Below are positions 26,649 through 32,659 of a DNA stretch of 36,927 bases, piece by piece; position 1 is the stretch's first letter; each line of letters opens with the position of its first letter. Under the pieces are notes generated by a model, which was given only the letters and a program-made list of their open reading frames with translations, ran no database searches and was not told the origin of the DNA. Origin of the DNA: Deltaproteobacteria bacterium (GTDB taxonomy: Bacteria > Desulfobacterota > Desulfuromonadia > Geobacterales > Geobacteraceae); the NCBI GenBank assembly GCA_021848385.1, contig JAJZUQ010000029.1, positions 1-36,927 on the forward strand, in the 5' to 3' direction. A program made the position numbers and the translations under genes.

Positions 26649-26676
26649 ACTTGACATAATATATCTTATGGGACGT
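26649..26676 (+). other. dif: Probable chromosome-dimer resolution site dif (intact copy)
   Basis: A 28-bp site: left arm ACTTGACATAA (26649-26659), 6-bp centre TATATC (26660-26665), right arm TTATGGGACGT (26666-26676). The inner parts CATAA and TTATG are inverted copies. This is the arm-centre-arm layout of XerC/XerD sites; from memory, the Bacillus subtilis site also begins ACTT and has a TATATA centre, and the E. coli site has the same CATAA-N6-TTATG core. Gene orientation and the octamer GGGNAGGG flip strand here, as expected at a replication terminus. Left is the XerC-type arm and right the XerD-type arm. Confidence 0.85.
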
Positions 26677-26707
26677 AAATGATGGGAATATACCTGACAA
26701 GCATAAT

Positions 26708-26809
26708 GCAGGCAGTCCATAGGCAAGAGCCAGCCGAGGGGCGAGCGGCCGACCGGCCAGCACGTCGCCCCGCTTTCGGCGGTTTGGCTCCTTTGCCTGT
26801 GGGCCTGCC
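26708..26809. repeat. 102-nt hairpin beside dif, unit 1
   Basis: Nested complementary segments form one long stem: GCAGGC with GCCTGC at the base, then AGGCAAGAGCCA with TGGCTCCTTTGCCT, GCCGA with TCGGC, GGGGCGA with TCGCCCC, and GGCCG with CGGCC around a 2-nt tip. It differs from the unit 2 copy by one base. It is non-coding, since an upstream indel shifts the frame between copies. Confidence 0.9.
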
Positions 26810-27073
26810 GGATACTGCGGACAAACTACTAGATTATAGTCTTGATAGTTGTTCGCAAAGTGACACACTTTTAAATTTATCAACAGGGGGTTCCCGGCAA
26901 GACAGTCAAGGGATAAGAGGACAAAAAGCCATATTGGTAAACTTGAAGTGTTAAACAGGTTAACAGGATTTTTTATCAACAGGCAATTCCCCAGTACTGG
27001 CAAGGCTTTATGGGTAAAAACCGTTATTTTGCGTATGTCTCAAAACATCTCACACGTAATGGGGGGCAAATAG

Positions 27074-27265
27074 ATGGCAATTCAAAAAATGGCAAGCGGT
27101 AACGAATTGGCTATGCGGGTAACTTTCCGACTCGACCAGAATCGACTTGAAGAACTGGCAAACTATGCACACCGGGAAGGCTTCACCGTCTCGGTAATCG
27201 TTCGGCACCTTGTCAGCAGATTCCTTGAAGACAGGCGGCGTTATGAAAGGGTCAATCATGCGTAA
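27074..27265 (+). CDS. Ribbon-helix-helix (Arc/CopG-like) protein, unit 1
   Basis: A 63-aa protein with the RHH layout: a short beta strand (MRVTFRL, residues 14-20), helix A from about 21 to 34 (QNRLEELANYAHRE) and helix B from about 38 to 53 (TVSVIVRHLVSRFLED). Such proteins bind DNA as dimers through the strand. GGGGGG lies upstream of the ATG. The last bases overlap the start of the 201-aa gene. It is nearly identical to the unit 2 copy from residue 14 on and differs at the N-terminus. It probably regulates its own operon or marks the element's hairpin or att DNA; the role is inferred. Confidence 0.75.
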   Translation: MAIQKMASGNELAMRVTFRLDQNRLEELANYAHREGFTVSVIVRHLVSRFLEDRRRYERVNHA

Positions 27266-27863
27266 TCAGGTGGCGGCGTCCGGATTCCCGGCACTGGCCG
27301 GGGGGTCCCCCTTGGGGGGTTCCGGCTGTGCCGTAGGGACCGGTGAAACGAGCTTTGCGAGTGAGAGACGCGAGGAAGGGGCTTTGCACCTTCCGTCACC
27401 CTTCCCTCTCGACATGGGCCGGATACTGGTTGACCTCAATACCTCTTTCAACCCTCTCCATCCCGAGTTCATGCTTGATTACCATGTATCGGAAGCGCGG
27501 GAGGGGTATGTGTACCTGTCCATTGCTCTCCCGGAAGGAATGACAAAAGCGTTCATGACCTTCCTAGAGTCCATGTGCGGGTTCTTCCATTTCATCGACA
27601 TCAAAGCCCGTTCAGCGGTGGCCGTTGACAAGGCGGTAAACCATGCCGACCTAGCCGAACGACAAAAAGCACAAGACCTCTTTCGTCTCCAGGTCTGTGA
27701 CCTCTTCGACAGCTTCACAAGTCAGGGCATTGACACAAAATCAGCTGTCAGGCTCACAAATGCTTCCCTCAAGGCCAAAAATCATCCTTGGGCTAGCCAT
27801 GCGGTCATTTTGGACGTTCTCCGTTCAGCGGGCAAATTTCGCACAAGAAAGGGGGGAAAGTAG
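27258..27863 (+). CDS. Unrecognised 201-aa element protein, unit 1
   Basis: I do not recognise this family. The start at 27258 is chosen because the alternative ATG at 27243 is TTG in the unit 2 copy, while 27258 is kept in both and has GAAAGGG upstream. The N-terminal ~30 residues are Gly/Pro/Ala-rich and probably disordered. A compact, highly conserved part follows (residues about 45-130: MGRILVDLNTSFNP, EFMLDYHVSEA, YVYLSIALPEGMTKAFMTFLESMCGFFHFIDIKA). The C-terminal ~70 residues are helical and vary between copies, ending in a basic tail (RTRKGGK). No signal peptide or membrane helix. Replication or integration helper functions are conceivable but unsupported. Confidence 0.75.
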   Translation: MRNQVAASGFPALAGGSPLGGSGCAVGTGETSFASERREEGALHLPSPFPLDMGRILVDLNTSFNPLHPEFMLDYHVSEAREGYVYLSIALPEGMTKAFMTFLESMCGFFHFIDIKARSAVAVDKAVNHADLAERQKAQDLFRLQVCDLFDSFTSQGIDTKSAVRLTNASLKAKNHPWASHAVILDVLRSAGKFRTRKGGK

Positions 27864-27958
27864 AAAACGTTGAAAATGTCATACAAACCGGCTAGATTGT
27901 CCGACTTATTGAGGCATACTTACCGGGTAAGGGGTATCTGTAACTTGTAACATATCGT

Positions 27959-27986
27959 AATTACTAAACTATATCTTATGGGACGT
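27959..27986 (+). other. dif-like site with degenerate left arm, between units 1 and 2
   Basis: Centre TATATC (27970-27975) and right arm TTATGGGACGT (27976-27986) are identical to the intact dif. The left arm AATTACTAAAC has lost CATAA. This is the expected junction when an element with a poor XerC-type arm integrates at dif. Confidence 0.8.
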
Positions 27987-28019
27987 AAAAAAGATGGGAA
28001 TATACCTGACAAGCATAAT

Positions 28020-28121
28020 GCAGGCAGTCCACAGGCAAGAGCCAGCCGAGGGGCGAGCGGCCGACCGGCCAGCACGTCGCCCCGCTTTCGGCGGTTTGGC
28101 TCCTTTGCCTGTGGGCCTGCC
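28020..28121. repeat. 102-nt hairpin beside dif-like site, unit 2
   Basis: This is the same nested stem as at 26708-26809, differing by one base (ACAGGC in place of ATAGGC). The change improves pairing with GCCTGT on the other side, which supports a structural role. Confidence 0.9.
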
Positions 28122-28148
28122 GGATTCAGGCGTATGAATATGACACAA

Positions 28149-28172
28149 GCCCCCGGTTAGTAACACGGGGGC
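28149..28172. terminator. Strong GC hairpin in unit 2, possibly an insulator
   Basis: GCCCCCG (28149-28155) and CGGGGGC (28166-28172) form a perfect stem around a 10-nt loop. There is no U-run on either side, so termination would be Rho-independent only in part. Confidence 0.45.
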
Positions 28173-28243
28173 AGAAATTACATTACAGTATTCAGCATTC
28201 GCCTATGAGATCAGCATGTTAGCCGAAAACAGCCTTTACAACT

Positions 28244-28305
28244 TGAAACAAGATGAAACAAGTGGTAAACAGGTAGAATGAAACAAAATGAAACATGATG
28301 AAATA
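28244..28305 (+). repeat. TGAAACA iteron array upstream of the helix-turn-helix gene
   Basis: TGAAACA occurs at 28244, 28254, 28279 and 28289, with TGAAATA at 28299. Spacings of 10, 25, 10 and 10 bp put most copies on one DNA face. This could be the operator of the encoded DNA-binding proteins or replication iterons. Confidence 0.8.
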
Positions 28306-28315
28306 GGGGGGAAGC

Positions 28316-28714
28316 GTGGCACGAAATAAGAAAAAACCCGGTAAACAGGTCCATCTCTCTCCGTTACAACTCAGGGAAATGCATTTGAGGGAGAAAGCGG
28401 TTTTCGATGTTTTCCCCACGATCGAAGAGAAACCGGAGCCGGTGGGAATCGTTACGCATCATTCTTTGAGGCCACAACCGGCAAGGCAAAAGGCTCGCTC
28501 CCGGAAATTCGATGTCAAGGCAATGCCGAAAGATGACGCGTTGGTTCTCACTGTGGCCGATGTATGCCGCTTGCTGAAAATCTCACGTGTCACGCTGTAC
28601 CGGATTGAAAAGGAGACCCCCCTTCCCGGCCGTGTCAAGCTTGGCGGTCAGGTTCGCTATCATCGGGAAACCCTTGAACAGTGGCTTAAACAAAAAGTGG
28701 AGGGAAAACAATGA
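28316..28714 (+). CDS. Helix-turn-helix protein, excisionase (AlpA/MerR-like) type, unit 2 only
   Basis: A 132-aa protein. The C-terminal part (about 78-127) is a winged helix-turn-helix of the excisionase/MerR-like class: LTVADVCRLLKISRVTLYRI, then PLPGRVKLGGQVRY and ETLEQWLKQK. The N-terminal 75 residues are basic and probably flexible (ARNKKKPGK, LRPQPARQKARSRK). Starts at GTG 28316 with GGGGGGAAG upstream; the stop overlaps the next ATG (ATGA). Such proteins bend DNA to direct recombinases or act as repressors. Here it could direct Xer recombination or repress its operon through the iterons. No counterpart remains in unit 1. Confidence 0.82.
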   Translation: MARNKKKPGKQVHLSPLQLREMHLREKAVFDVFPTIEEKPEPVGIVTHHSLRPQPARQKARSRKFDVKAMPKDDALVLTVADVCRLLKISRVTLYRIEKETPLPGRVKLGGQVRYHRETLEQWLKQKVEGKQ

Positions 28715-28902
28715 CAAACAGGAGACTTGCAAACGGTACTGACCTGGCTATGAAGGTTAGTTTCCGACTCGATCAGGATCGACTTGAAGAACTGGCAAAC
28801 TATGCACACCGGGAGGGCTTCACTGTCTCGGTGATCGTTCGGCACCTTGTCAGCAGATTCCTTGAAGACCGGCGGCGTTTTGAAAGGGTCAATCATGCTT
28901 AA
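28711..28902 (+). CDS. Ribbon-helix-helix (Arc/CopG-like) protein, unit 2
   Basis: A 63-aa paralog of the unit 1 protein, with the same strand (MKVSFRL), helix A (QDRLEELANYAHRE) and helix B (TVSVIVRHLVSRFLED). From residue 20 onward only conservative changes separate the two, such as D for N and F for Y. The first 12 residues differ. It overlaps the helix-turn-helix gene by four bases and the 201-aa gene by eight, so all three are translated together. A DNA-binding role is firm by fold, but the target is not known. Confidence 0.77.
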   Translation: MTNRRLANGTDLAMKVSFRLDQDRLEELANYAHREGFTVSVIVRHLVSRFLEDRRRFERVNHA

Positions 28903-29500
28903 TCTGGGGGCGGCGTCCGGGTTCCCGGCACCGGCTGGGGGGTCCCCTTTGAGGGGTTCCAGCAGGGCCGAAGGAGCCGGTGAAACGAGCTTTGCGAGTG
29001 AGAGACGCGAGGAAGGGGCTTTGCACCTTCCGTCACCCTTCCCTCTCGACATGGGCCGGATACTGGTTGACCTCAATACCTCATTCAACCCTCTCCGCCC
29101 TGAGTTCATGCTTGATTACCATGTTTCGGAAGCGCGGAATGGGTACGTTTACCTGTCCATTGCTCTCCCGGAAGGAATGACAAAAGCTTTCATGACCTTC
29201 CTAGAGTCCATGTGCGGGTTTTTCCATTTCATAGACATCAAGGCCCGTTCAGCTGTGGCAATCGACAAGGCGGTTAATTCTGCTGATCTCGGGAAGCGTC
29301 AAGAGGAACAAGACCGGTTTAGTCTTCATGTCTGCAATCTCTTTGACAGTTTCACAGGTCAAGGACACGACACGAAACAGGCGGTTAAGCTCACAAATTC
29401 CGCTCTCAAAACCGAAAAACATCCTTGGGCGAACTATGCCACTGTTTTAGATGTGCTTCGAGCTGCTGGCCGCTTCCGAAAATCAAAGGGGGTGCGATAA
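28895..29500 (+). CDS. Unrecognised 201-aa element protein, unit 2
   Basis: Same length as the unit 1 protein and collinear with it (constant offset of 1637 bp). The region coding for residues about 28-63 is identical at nucleotide level for 106 bases (28977-29082), while the last 70 residues differ at about one third of positions. The central core is kept apart from a few substitutions (NPLRPEF for NPLHPEF, ARNGY for AREGY). The C-terminal pattern FDSFT-QG-DTK-AV-LTN, HPWA and VLDVLRAAGRF is preserved. Retention of two full-length copies suggests selection for function. Function unknown. Confidence 0.75.
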   Translation: MLNLGAASGFPAPAGGSPLRGSSRAEGAGETSFASERREEGALHLPSPFPLDMGRILVDLNTSFNPLRPEFMLDYHVSEARNGYVYLSIALPEGMTKAFMTFLESMCGFFHFIDIKARSAVAIDKAVNSADLGKRQEEQDRFSLHVCNLFDSFTGQGHDTKQAVKLTNSALKTEKHPWANYATVLDVLRAAGRFRKSKGVR

Positions 29501-29604
29501 CAGAAAATCTTGATTGACGTTGTCTGACAATCCGCCTATGTTGTCCGACTTATCAAGGGATACATGGCGGGTAAGGGTAAGCTATATCTTGTAACATGCT
29601 GATT

Positions 29605-29632
29605 TAATTGGAAAATATATCTTATGGGACGT
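29605..29632 (+). other. dif-like site with degenerate left arm, right border of unit 2
   Basis: Left arm TAATTGGAAAA (29605-29615) is unrelated to the intact arm; centre TATATC (29616-29621) and right arm TTATGGGACGT (29622-29632) are exact. Sequence to the right is ordinary chromosome, so this is the outer junction of the first integration. Confidence 0.8.
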
Positions 29633-29701
29633 TGCAGGTGAGTAAAGGGGAGTGAAATCTTCGGGAAATGACCATCCCCCTCCGTCGACCATTTGCAAAA
29701 G

Positions 29702-30424
29702 TCACTCCTCAAACGCCTCCAGCGCCCTGACCAGTTCCACCACCTTGCTCACCACGATCGCCTCGATCCTGCGTCCCTTGTCAGCCGTTGCCTTGGCCGG
29801 ATCACCCCAGACCCCGCCGGGCCAGTACTTCCGCTTGTCCCGTACCAGGATTCCTCCCGGAGGAAAATCCGGGAATTCCCGGGTGCCTGTCCCCTTAACC
29901 AGGTGCGGATGGGTATAAAGAATGCGGGATGTCTCGATCTCGCCGGCGTGGGCATCTCCCTCGGTCTCCACGATACCTGCGCCTTCACGGCTCGCCAGTT
30001 CGTACTCCGTCACCACCGCCATCCGGATATCGGCGTAGTCAGCGATCAGCTCCTCACCGGCATCCTGAAGCGCCATCCGGTGAGCGCCGCCGGCATGGCC
30101 GGTAAGTACAATGAAATTTTTTAATCCGTGACTTCGCAATGATACAACTATATCCTTCAATAAACACTTTAAGGTATTAGTGGTGATTGAAATGGTGCCG
30201 GGGTGACGTGCCGTGGAGCGGCAGTTGCCGTAGTGGACCGGTGGCGCCACGAACAGCGGTATTCGGAGCGACGCCTTCTTCCCCACCTCGTATGCCTGGA
30301 TGGTGTCGGTGGAAAGAGGAAGGTGGCTGCCATGCTCCTCCGTCGAGCCGAAGGGAATCAGGACCGAGCGGGTCCGTTCCAGCCCGGCAGCAAACTCCGT
30401 CATCGTCATCTCTTCAATGATCAT
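29702..30424 (-). CDS. Creatininase-family metal-dependent amidohydrolase
   Basis: A 240-aa member of the creatininase fold. Metal-binding motifs are GSTEEHGSHLPLSTD (26-40), TGHAGGAH (108-115) and GDAHAGEIETS (156-166), all in the usual order, so it should bind divalent metal. The start at 30424 has AGGAG eight bases upstream; a longer frame to 30541 has no site. Members include creatininase and formamide-forming hydrolases of deazaflavin and riboflavin routes, so the substrate cannot be assigned. It is the first chromosomal gene right of dif. Its neighbour queE works on deazapurine precursors, which may be coincidence. Confidence 0.88.
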   Translation of the reverse strand: MIIEEMTMTEFAAGLERTRSVLIPFGSTEEHGSHLPLSTDTIQAYEVGKKASLRIPLFVAPPVHYGNCRSTARHPGTISITTNTLKCLLKDIVVSLRSHGLKNFIVLTGHAGGAHRMALQDAGEELIADYADIRMAVVTEYELASREGAGIVETEGDAHAGEIETSRILYTHPHLVKGTGTREFPDFPPGGILVRDKRKYWPGGVWGDPAKATADKGRRIEAIVVSKVVELVRALEAFEE

Positions 30425-30687
30425 CCTTAACTCCTGAAGGCCGTGATCCGGGACTCGTAACGTCAAATTCACAAAAGCGGCGAAGAAAACAAAGGCAAAA
30501 TCTGTCTCTCGCGGAGATCGCAGAGAAAACCCAAAAAGCAATTTAACAGGGATAAATGGGATACAGGGGATACCCGCTGAAAAGCAAAATCAGAAATCTT
30601 TGGGGTAAACCAGTATCCAGGTTTTGGGCTTCTCTCTGTGTGCTCTAGCGAACGTAGTGAGCGGGTGAGAGATAAGACAGTATTGCT
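30425..30687. repeat. Gene-free stretch with recurring repeat families
   Basis: This 263-bp gap has no gene. It holds an AATTTAACAGGGATA / ATACAGGGGATA tract (30538-30572), whose reverse form recurs near 34391 and 35394. It also has a CTCTGTGTGCTCTAGCG-type tract with AACGTAGTGAGCGGG (30631-30667), related to 35207-35248 and 36757-36798. Confidence 0.7.
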
Positions 30688-31440
30688 CTACAGCTGTCCC
30701 ATAAACCGATGGGTCTGGGGTATGACCCGTACCTCCGTCAGGTGCCGGTACGCAAGTTCCTGTAGTTCCAGCACCAGTTGCGGTGGTATCGTCACCTTCC
30801 CTTCCCTGTCCGTTATCGGCTGGAGGATGAGGGGGATGGTCCGGTCGACGGCGGCGATGATTTCGCAGGTACGGGAGATTTCCCACTCCTCGGTTGACTT
30901 GCCGATCACCGTCTTGACGAAAAGATTTTTCCCGTGGGCAACACGGAGAAAGTCGAGATGATGCCCCCACTGGTCGCCGCAGTGCGAGGTCGACGGGAGC
31001 TTTATGTCCATACTGATATGGTCGATGTGGTGGATGAGGCTTTCCAGGGCGCTGGGAAGGACGCCGTTGGTCTCCAGGTAAATGGGGATATAGTTTCGGA
31101 GGACGGGCAACCACTCCTGCAGGGTCGCATGGTGGAGGAGCGGTTCGCCCCCCGTGAGGCTCAGGGAATGATGAAGACCCGGCCATCCCCGTTGCCACCC
31201 TTCCAGGACGGCAACGATCCGGTCGAGGGTGACGGGGTTGTGGGCGGGATGGAAATCACGCCGCCCCGGTGTCCCCTCCAGCTGGCAGGTCGCCGGGGGA
31301 GCCGGAGTCACGGTGTCACAGTAGTCGCAGGAGAGATTACAGCCGTGGAAGCGGAGAAACACCTGCCTGAGCCCCACCAGCATCCCCTCCCCCTGAATTG
31401 AGGAAAAGAGTTCGATACAGTCGGCGGTCCGGTAGCTCAT
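30688..31440 (-). CDS. queE: 7-carboxy-7-deazaguanine synthase (radical SAM)
   Basis: A 250-aa radical SAM enzyme that contracts 6-carboxytetrahydropterin to 7-carboxy-7-deazaguanine, the second step after QueD toward queuosine. The cluster motif CNLSCDYCD supplies C34, C38 and C41 (Cx3Cx2C). SIQGEGMLVGLRQVFLRF near the N-terminus is a QueE hallmark; SLTGGEPLL is the glycine-rich SAM motif, and YLETNGVLP follows. queD lies 88 bp upstream on the same strand. queC and queF are not in the window. Assignment is firm. Confidence 0.95.
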   Translation of the reverse strand: MSYRTADCIELFSSIQGEGMLVGLRQVFLRFHGCNLSCDYCDTVTPAPPATCQLEGTPGRRDFHPAHNPVTLDRIVAVLEGWQRGWPGLHHSLSLTGGEPLLHHATLQEWLPVLRNYIPIYLETNGVLPSALESLIHHIDHISMDIKLPSTSHCGDQWGHHLDFLRVAHGKNLFVKTVIGKSTEEWEISRTCEIIAAVDRTIPLILQPITDREGKVTIPPQLVLELQELAYRHLTEVRVIPQTHRFMGQL

Positions 31441-31494
31441 GAAAACCTCGGGGGATCAGTGAAAAGAGAAAAGTGAATAGTAAAAGGTTTTTAA

Positions 31495-31526
31495 ACTCAT
31501 AATTCATAACTCATAATTCATAATTA
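31495..31526. repeat. AT-rich ATTCATAA tandem tract between queD and queE
   Basis: ACTCATAATTCATA-type units repeat four times after a GTGAAAAG-type purine tract. The same ATTCATAATTCA family occurs at 34358, 35166, 35368 and 36715. Confidence 0.85.
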
Positions 31527-31528
31527 CT

Positions 31529-31900
31529 TCAGTCTTCATAGTACGTTGCGCACGCCATATCCGATTCCCACACCGTCACGAAGTCCACCCGCACGTTATC
31601 GTTATTGAGATGGCGGGACAGTTCCCCGAACAGGTAGCGGGAGATGTTCTCCGACGAGGGGGAGAGCCCGGCGAAGGGGGGAAGCTCGTTCAGGTACTTG
31701 TGGTCAAGGGTCTTGAGCAGGGCGTTGGTCTCGGCCTTGAGGACCTTGAAATCGATCCCGAGCCCCGCCTTGTCCAGTTCCCGGGCGGTGACCGTCACCT
31801 CCACCTTCCAGTTGTGGCCATGGAGGTTCTCGCAATCCCCCTGGTAGTGGACCAGATTGTGGGCGGCAGCAAATGATGTGAGGATCTTCAGTTTATACAT
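31529..31900 (-). CDS. queD: 6-carboxy-5,6,7,8-tetrahydropterin synthase
   Basis: A 123-aa pterin synthase of the PTPS/QueD family. The zinc ligands are H14 (AAAHNL), H27 and H29 (NLHGHNW), and C23 in GDCENLHGH is the catalytic cysteine typical of QueD rather than eukaryotic PTPS. It turns dihydroneopterin triphosphate into 6-carboxytetrahydropterin for QueE. Other family features are GIDFKVLKAE and LDHKYLNELPPF. The gene precedes queE on the reverse strand, so the two steps are probably expressed together. Confidence 0.95.
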   Translation of the reverse strand: MYKLKILTSFAAAHNLVHYQGDCENLHGHNWKVEVTVTARELDKAGLGIDFKVLKAETNALLKTLDHKYLNELPPFAGLSPSSENISRYLFGELSRHLNNDNVRVDFVTVWESDMACATYYED

Positions 31901-31928
31901 GATGGTGTCCTATCGTAAAGTTTTACTC

Positions 31929-32219
31929 TCATGATGCCAGTTTGAATGGTGTGATACGCAGGTTGGTCGTCTGTCTGGCTACCCTCAGATCATAATCTGT
32001 CTGCAGATTCAGCCATAATTCGGGAGACACTCCGAAGTAGAGTCCGAGACGGAGTGCCGTATCTGCTGTAATAGAGCGCTTGCCATTAACTATTGTGCTT
32101 ATCCTTCCCGGAGGCACGTTGATCTCCCGCGCCAGCATGTTGATACTGATCCCCATCGGCCTGAGAAACTCTTCAAGCAGAATTTCACCGGGATGAATCG
32201 GATCCAGTGATGTTTTCAT
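31929..32219 (-). CDS. higA: HigA-type antitoxin (XRE helix-turn-helix)
   Basis: A 96-aa antitoxin with an XRE helix-turn-helix: INMLAREINVPPGRISTIVNG and RSITADTALRLGLYFGVSPELWLNLQ, the family pattern of HigA/VapI proteins. The N-terminal DPIHPGEILLEEFLRPMGI is also diagnostic. It neutralises the toxin encoded 12 bp upstream and represses the operon by binding the palindrome at 32540-32556. Toxin-first order is the known higBA arrangement. It ends 28 bp before queD with no terminator seen. Confidence 0.94.
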   Translation of the reverse strand: MKTSLDPIHPGEILLEEFLRPMGISINMLAREINVPPGRISTIVNGKRSITADTALRLGLYFGVSPELWLNLQTDYDLRVARQTTNLRITPFKLAS

Positions 32220-32231
32220 AACGTAACCCTT

Positions 32232-32510
32232 TCAGTGATAATCCACTATCTCAACGTCACAGGCATCTCCATCAATCCAGGTGAAACAGATACGCCACTG
32301 GTCGTTGATCCTGATACTGTATTGCCCGGCCCTGTTTCCGCTCAATCCTTCCAGACGATTGCCCGGGGGGACAAGTAAATCCTGCAATGATCTTGCCCTG
32401 TGCAGGTAATATAATTTACGTCGTGCCGGTCGCTCAATCGCCTTGAAACGCCGTACGGAAATATCACTAAAGAGTGTCTCCGTATCCTTGTCCCGGAAGG
32501 TTTTAATCAT
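32232..32510 (-). CDS. higB: HigB-type toxin (RelE/ParE superfamily mRNA interferase)
   Basis: A 92-aa toxin, full length for HigB. It begins MIKTFRDKDTETLFSD, has RRKLYYLHRARSLQDLLVPPGNRLEGL in the middle, and ends with GQYSIRINDQWRICFTWIDGDACDVEIVDYH, where the arginines and terminal histidine match ribosome-dependent RNase residues in the family. It should cut mRNA on the ribosome when HigA is lost. The start lies just downstream of the autoregulated promoter. No truncation is seen. Confidence 0.93.
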   Translation of the reverse strand: MIKTFRDKDTETLFSDISVRRFKAIERPARRKLYYLHRARSLQDLLVPPGNRLEGLSGNRAGQYSIRINDQWRICFTWIDGDACDVEIVDYH

Positions 32511-32520
32511 GTTACGGCCT

Positions 32521-32556
32521 ATCCTATCGCACAGAAGGCATTACGTCAAGCGTAAT
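32521..32556 (-). promoter_or_regulatory. higBA promoter with palindromic operator over the -35 box
   Basis: On the reverse strand TTGACG (32544-32549) and TAGGAT (32521-32526) are 17 bp apart. ATTACG (32540-32545) and CGTAAT (32551-32556) form a perfect inverted repeat covering the -35 box, the expected HigA operator. Confidence 0.7.
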
Positions 32557-32580
32557 ACCAGGAGTGAATCGCTGTCAAGG

Positions 32581-32612
32581 TAAAAAGCCAGGCTGGAAGA
32601 CCCAGCCTGGCT
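32581..32612 (-). terminator. Intrinsic terminator of the OmpA/AMIN gene
   Basis: AGCCAGGCTGG (32586-32596) and CCAGCCTGGCT (32602-32612) form an 11-bp perfect stem with a 5-nt loop. Read on the reverse strand it is followed by TTTTTA. Confidence 0.92.
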
Positions 32613-32659
32613 AATGCGTCGAAGCATGGACGGCAGAAAAGATTGATGACGAACGAAAG

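Larger units (their letters stand above)
26661..27970 (+). mobile_element. Xer-integrated small element, unit 1 (1310 bp, core to core)
   Basis: This unit is bounded by the intact dif on the left and a degenerate copy on the right. From the left it holds a ~150-bp non-coding block almost identical to unit 2 (with the 102-nt hairpin), an AT-rich stretch with AACAGG repeats (26954, 26962, 26978), a ribbon-helix-helix gene and a 201-aa gene overlapping by 8 bp. It then has a 3' segment (TTGTCCGACTTAT, GGGTAAGGG, CTTGTAACAT) shared with unit 2. It carries no recombinase, which fits elements that borrow host XerCD. It lacks the helix-turn-helix gene of unit 2. By the logic of dif integration it would be the later arrival. 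Confidence 0.7.
27971..29616 (+). mobile_element. Xer-integrated small element, unit 2 (1646 bp, core to core)
   Basis: Unit 2 begins with the same non-coding block as unit 1 (one substitution in the hairpin and a 2-bp length change just before it). It then has a separate GC hairpin, a TGAAACA iteron array and a three-gene operon: helix-turn-helix, ribbon-helix-helix, 201-aa protein, each overlapping the next. It ends at a third dif-like junction. The genes read opposite to the chromosomal genes on this side of dif. It has no recombinase or recognisable replication protein. If integration always regenerates dif on the left, unit 2 entered before unit 1. Confidence 0.7.

Noticed and set aside
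26679..26954. Forward reading frames through the hairpin blocks (also 27978-28160)
   Set aside because: A length change before the hairpin puts the two copies in different frames, and the DNA is explained by base pairing.
27343..27543. A 66-codon frame overlapping the 201-aa gene, open in both unit copies (also 28980-29180)
   Set aside because: The main frame has two residue differences across this stretch and the overlapping frame seven, so the main frame is the one under selection.
26661..29632. Direct repeats as transposon target duplications
   Set aside because: The repeats are 17 bp or longer, contain an Xer-type core, and only one has the matching left arm; no transposase is present.
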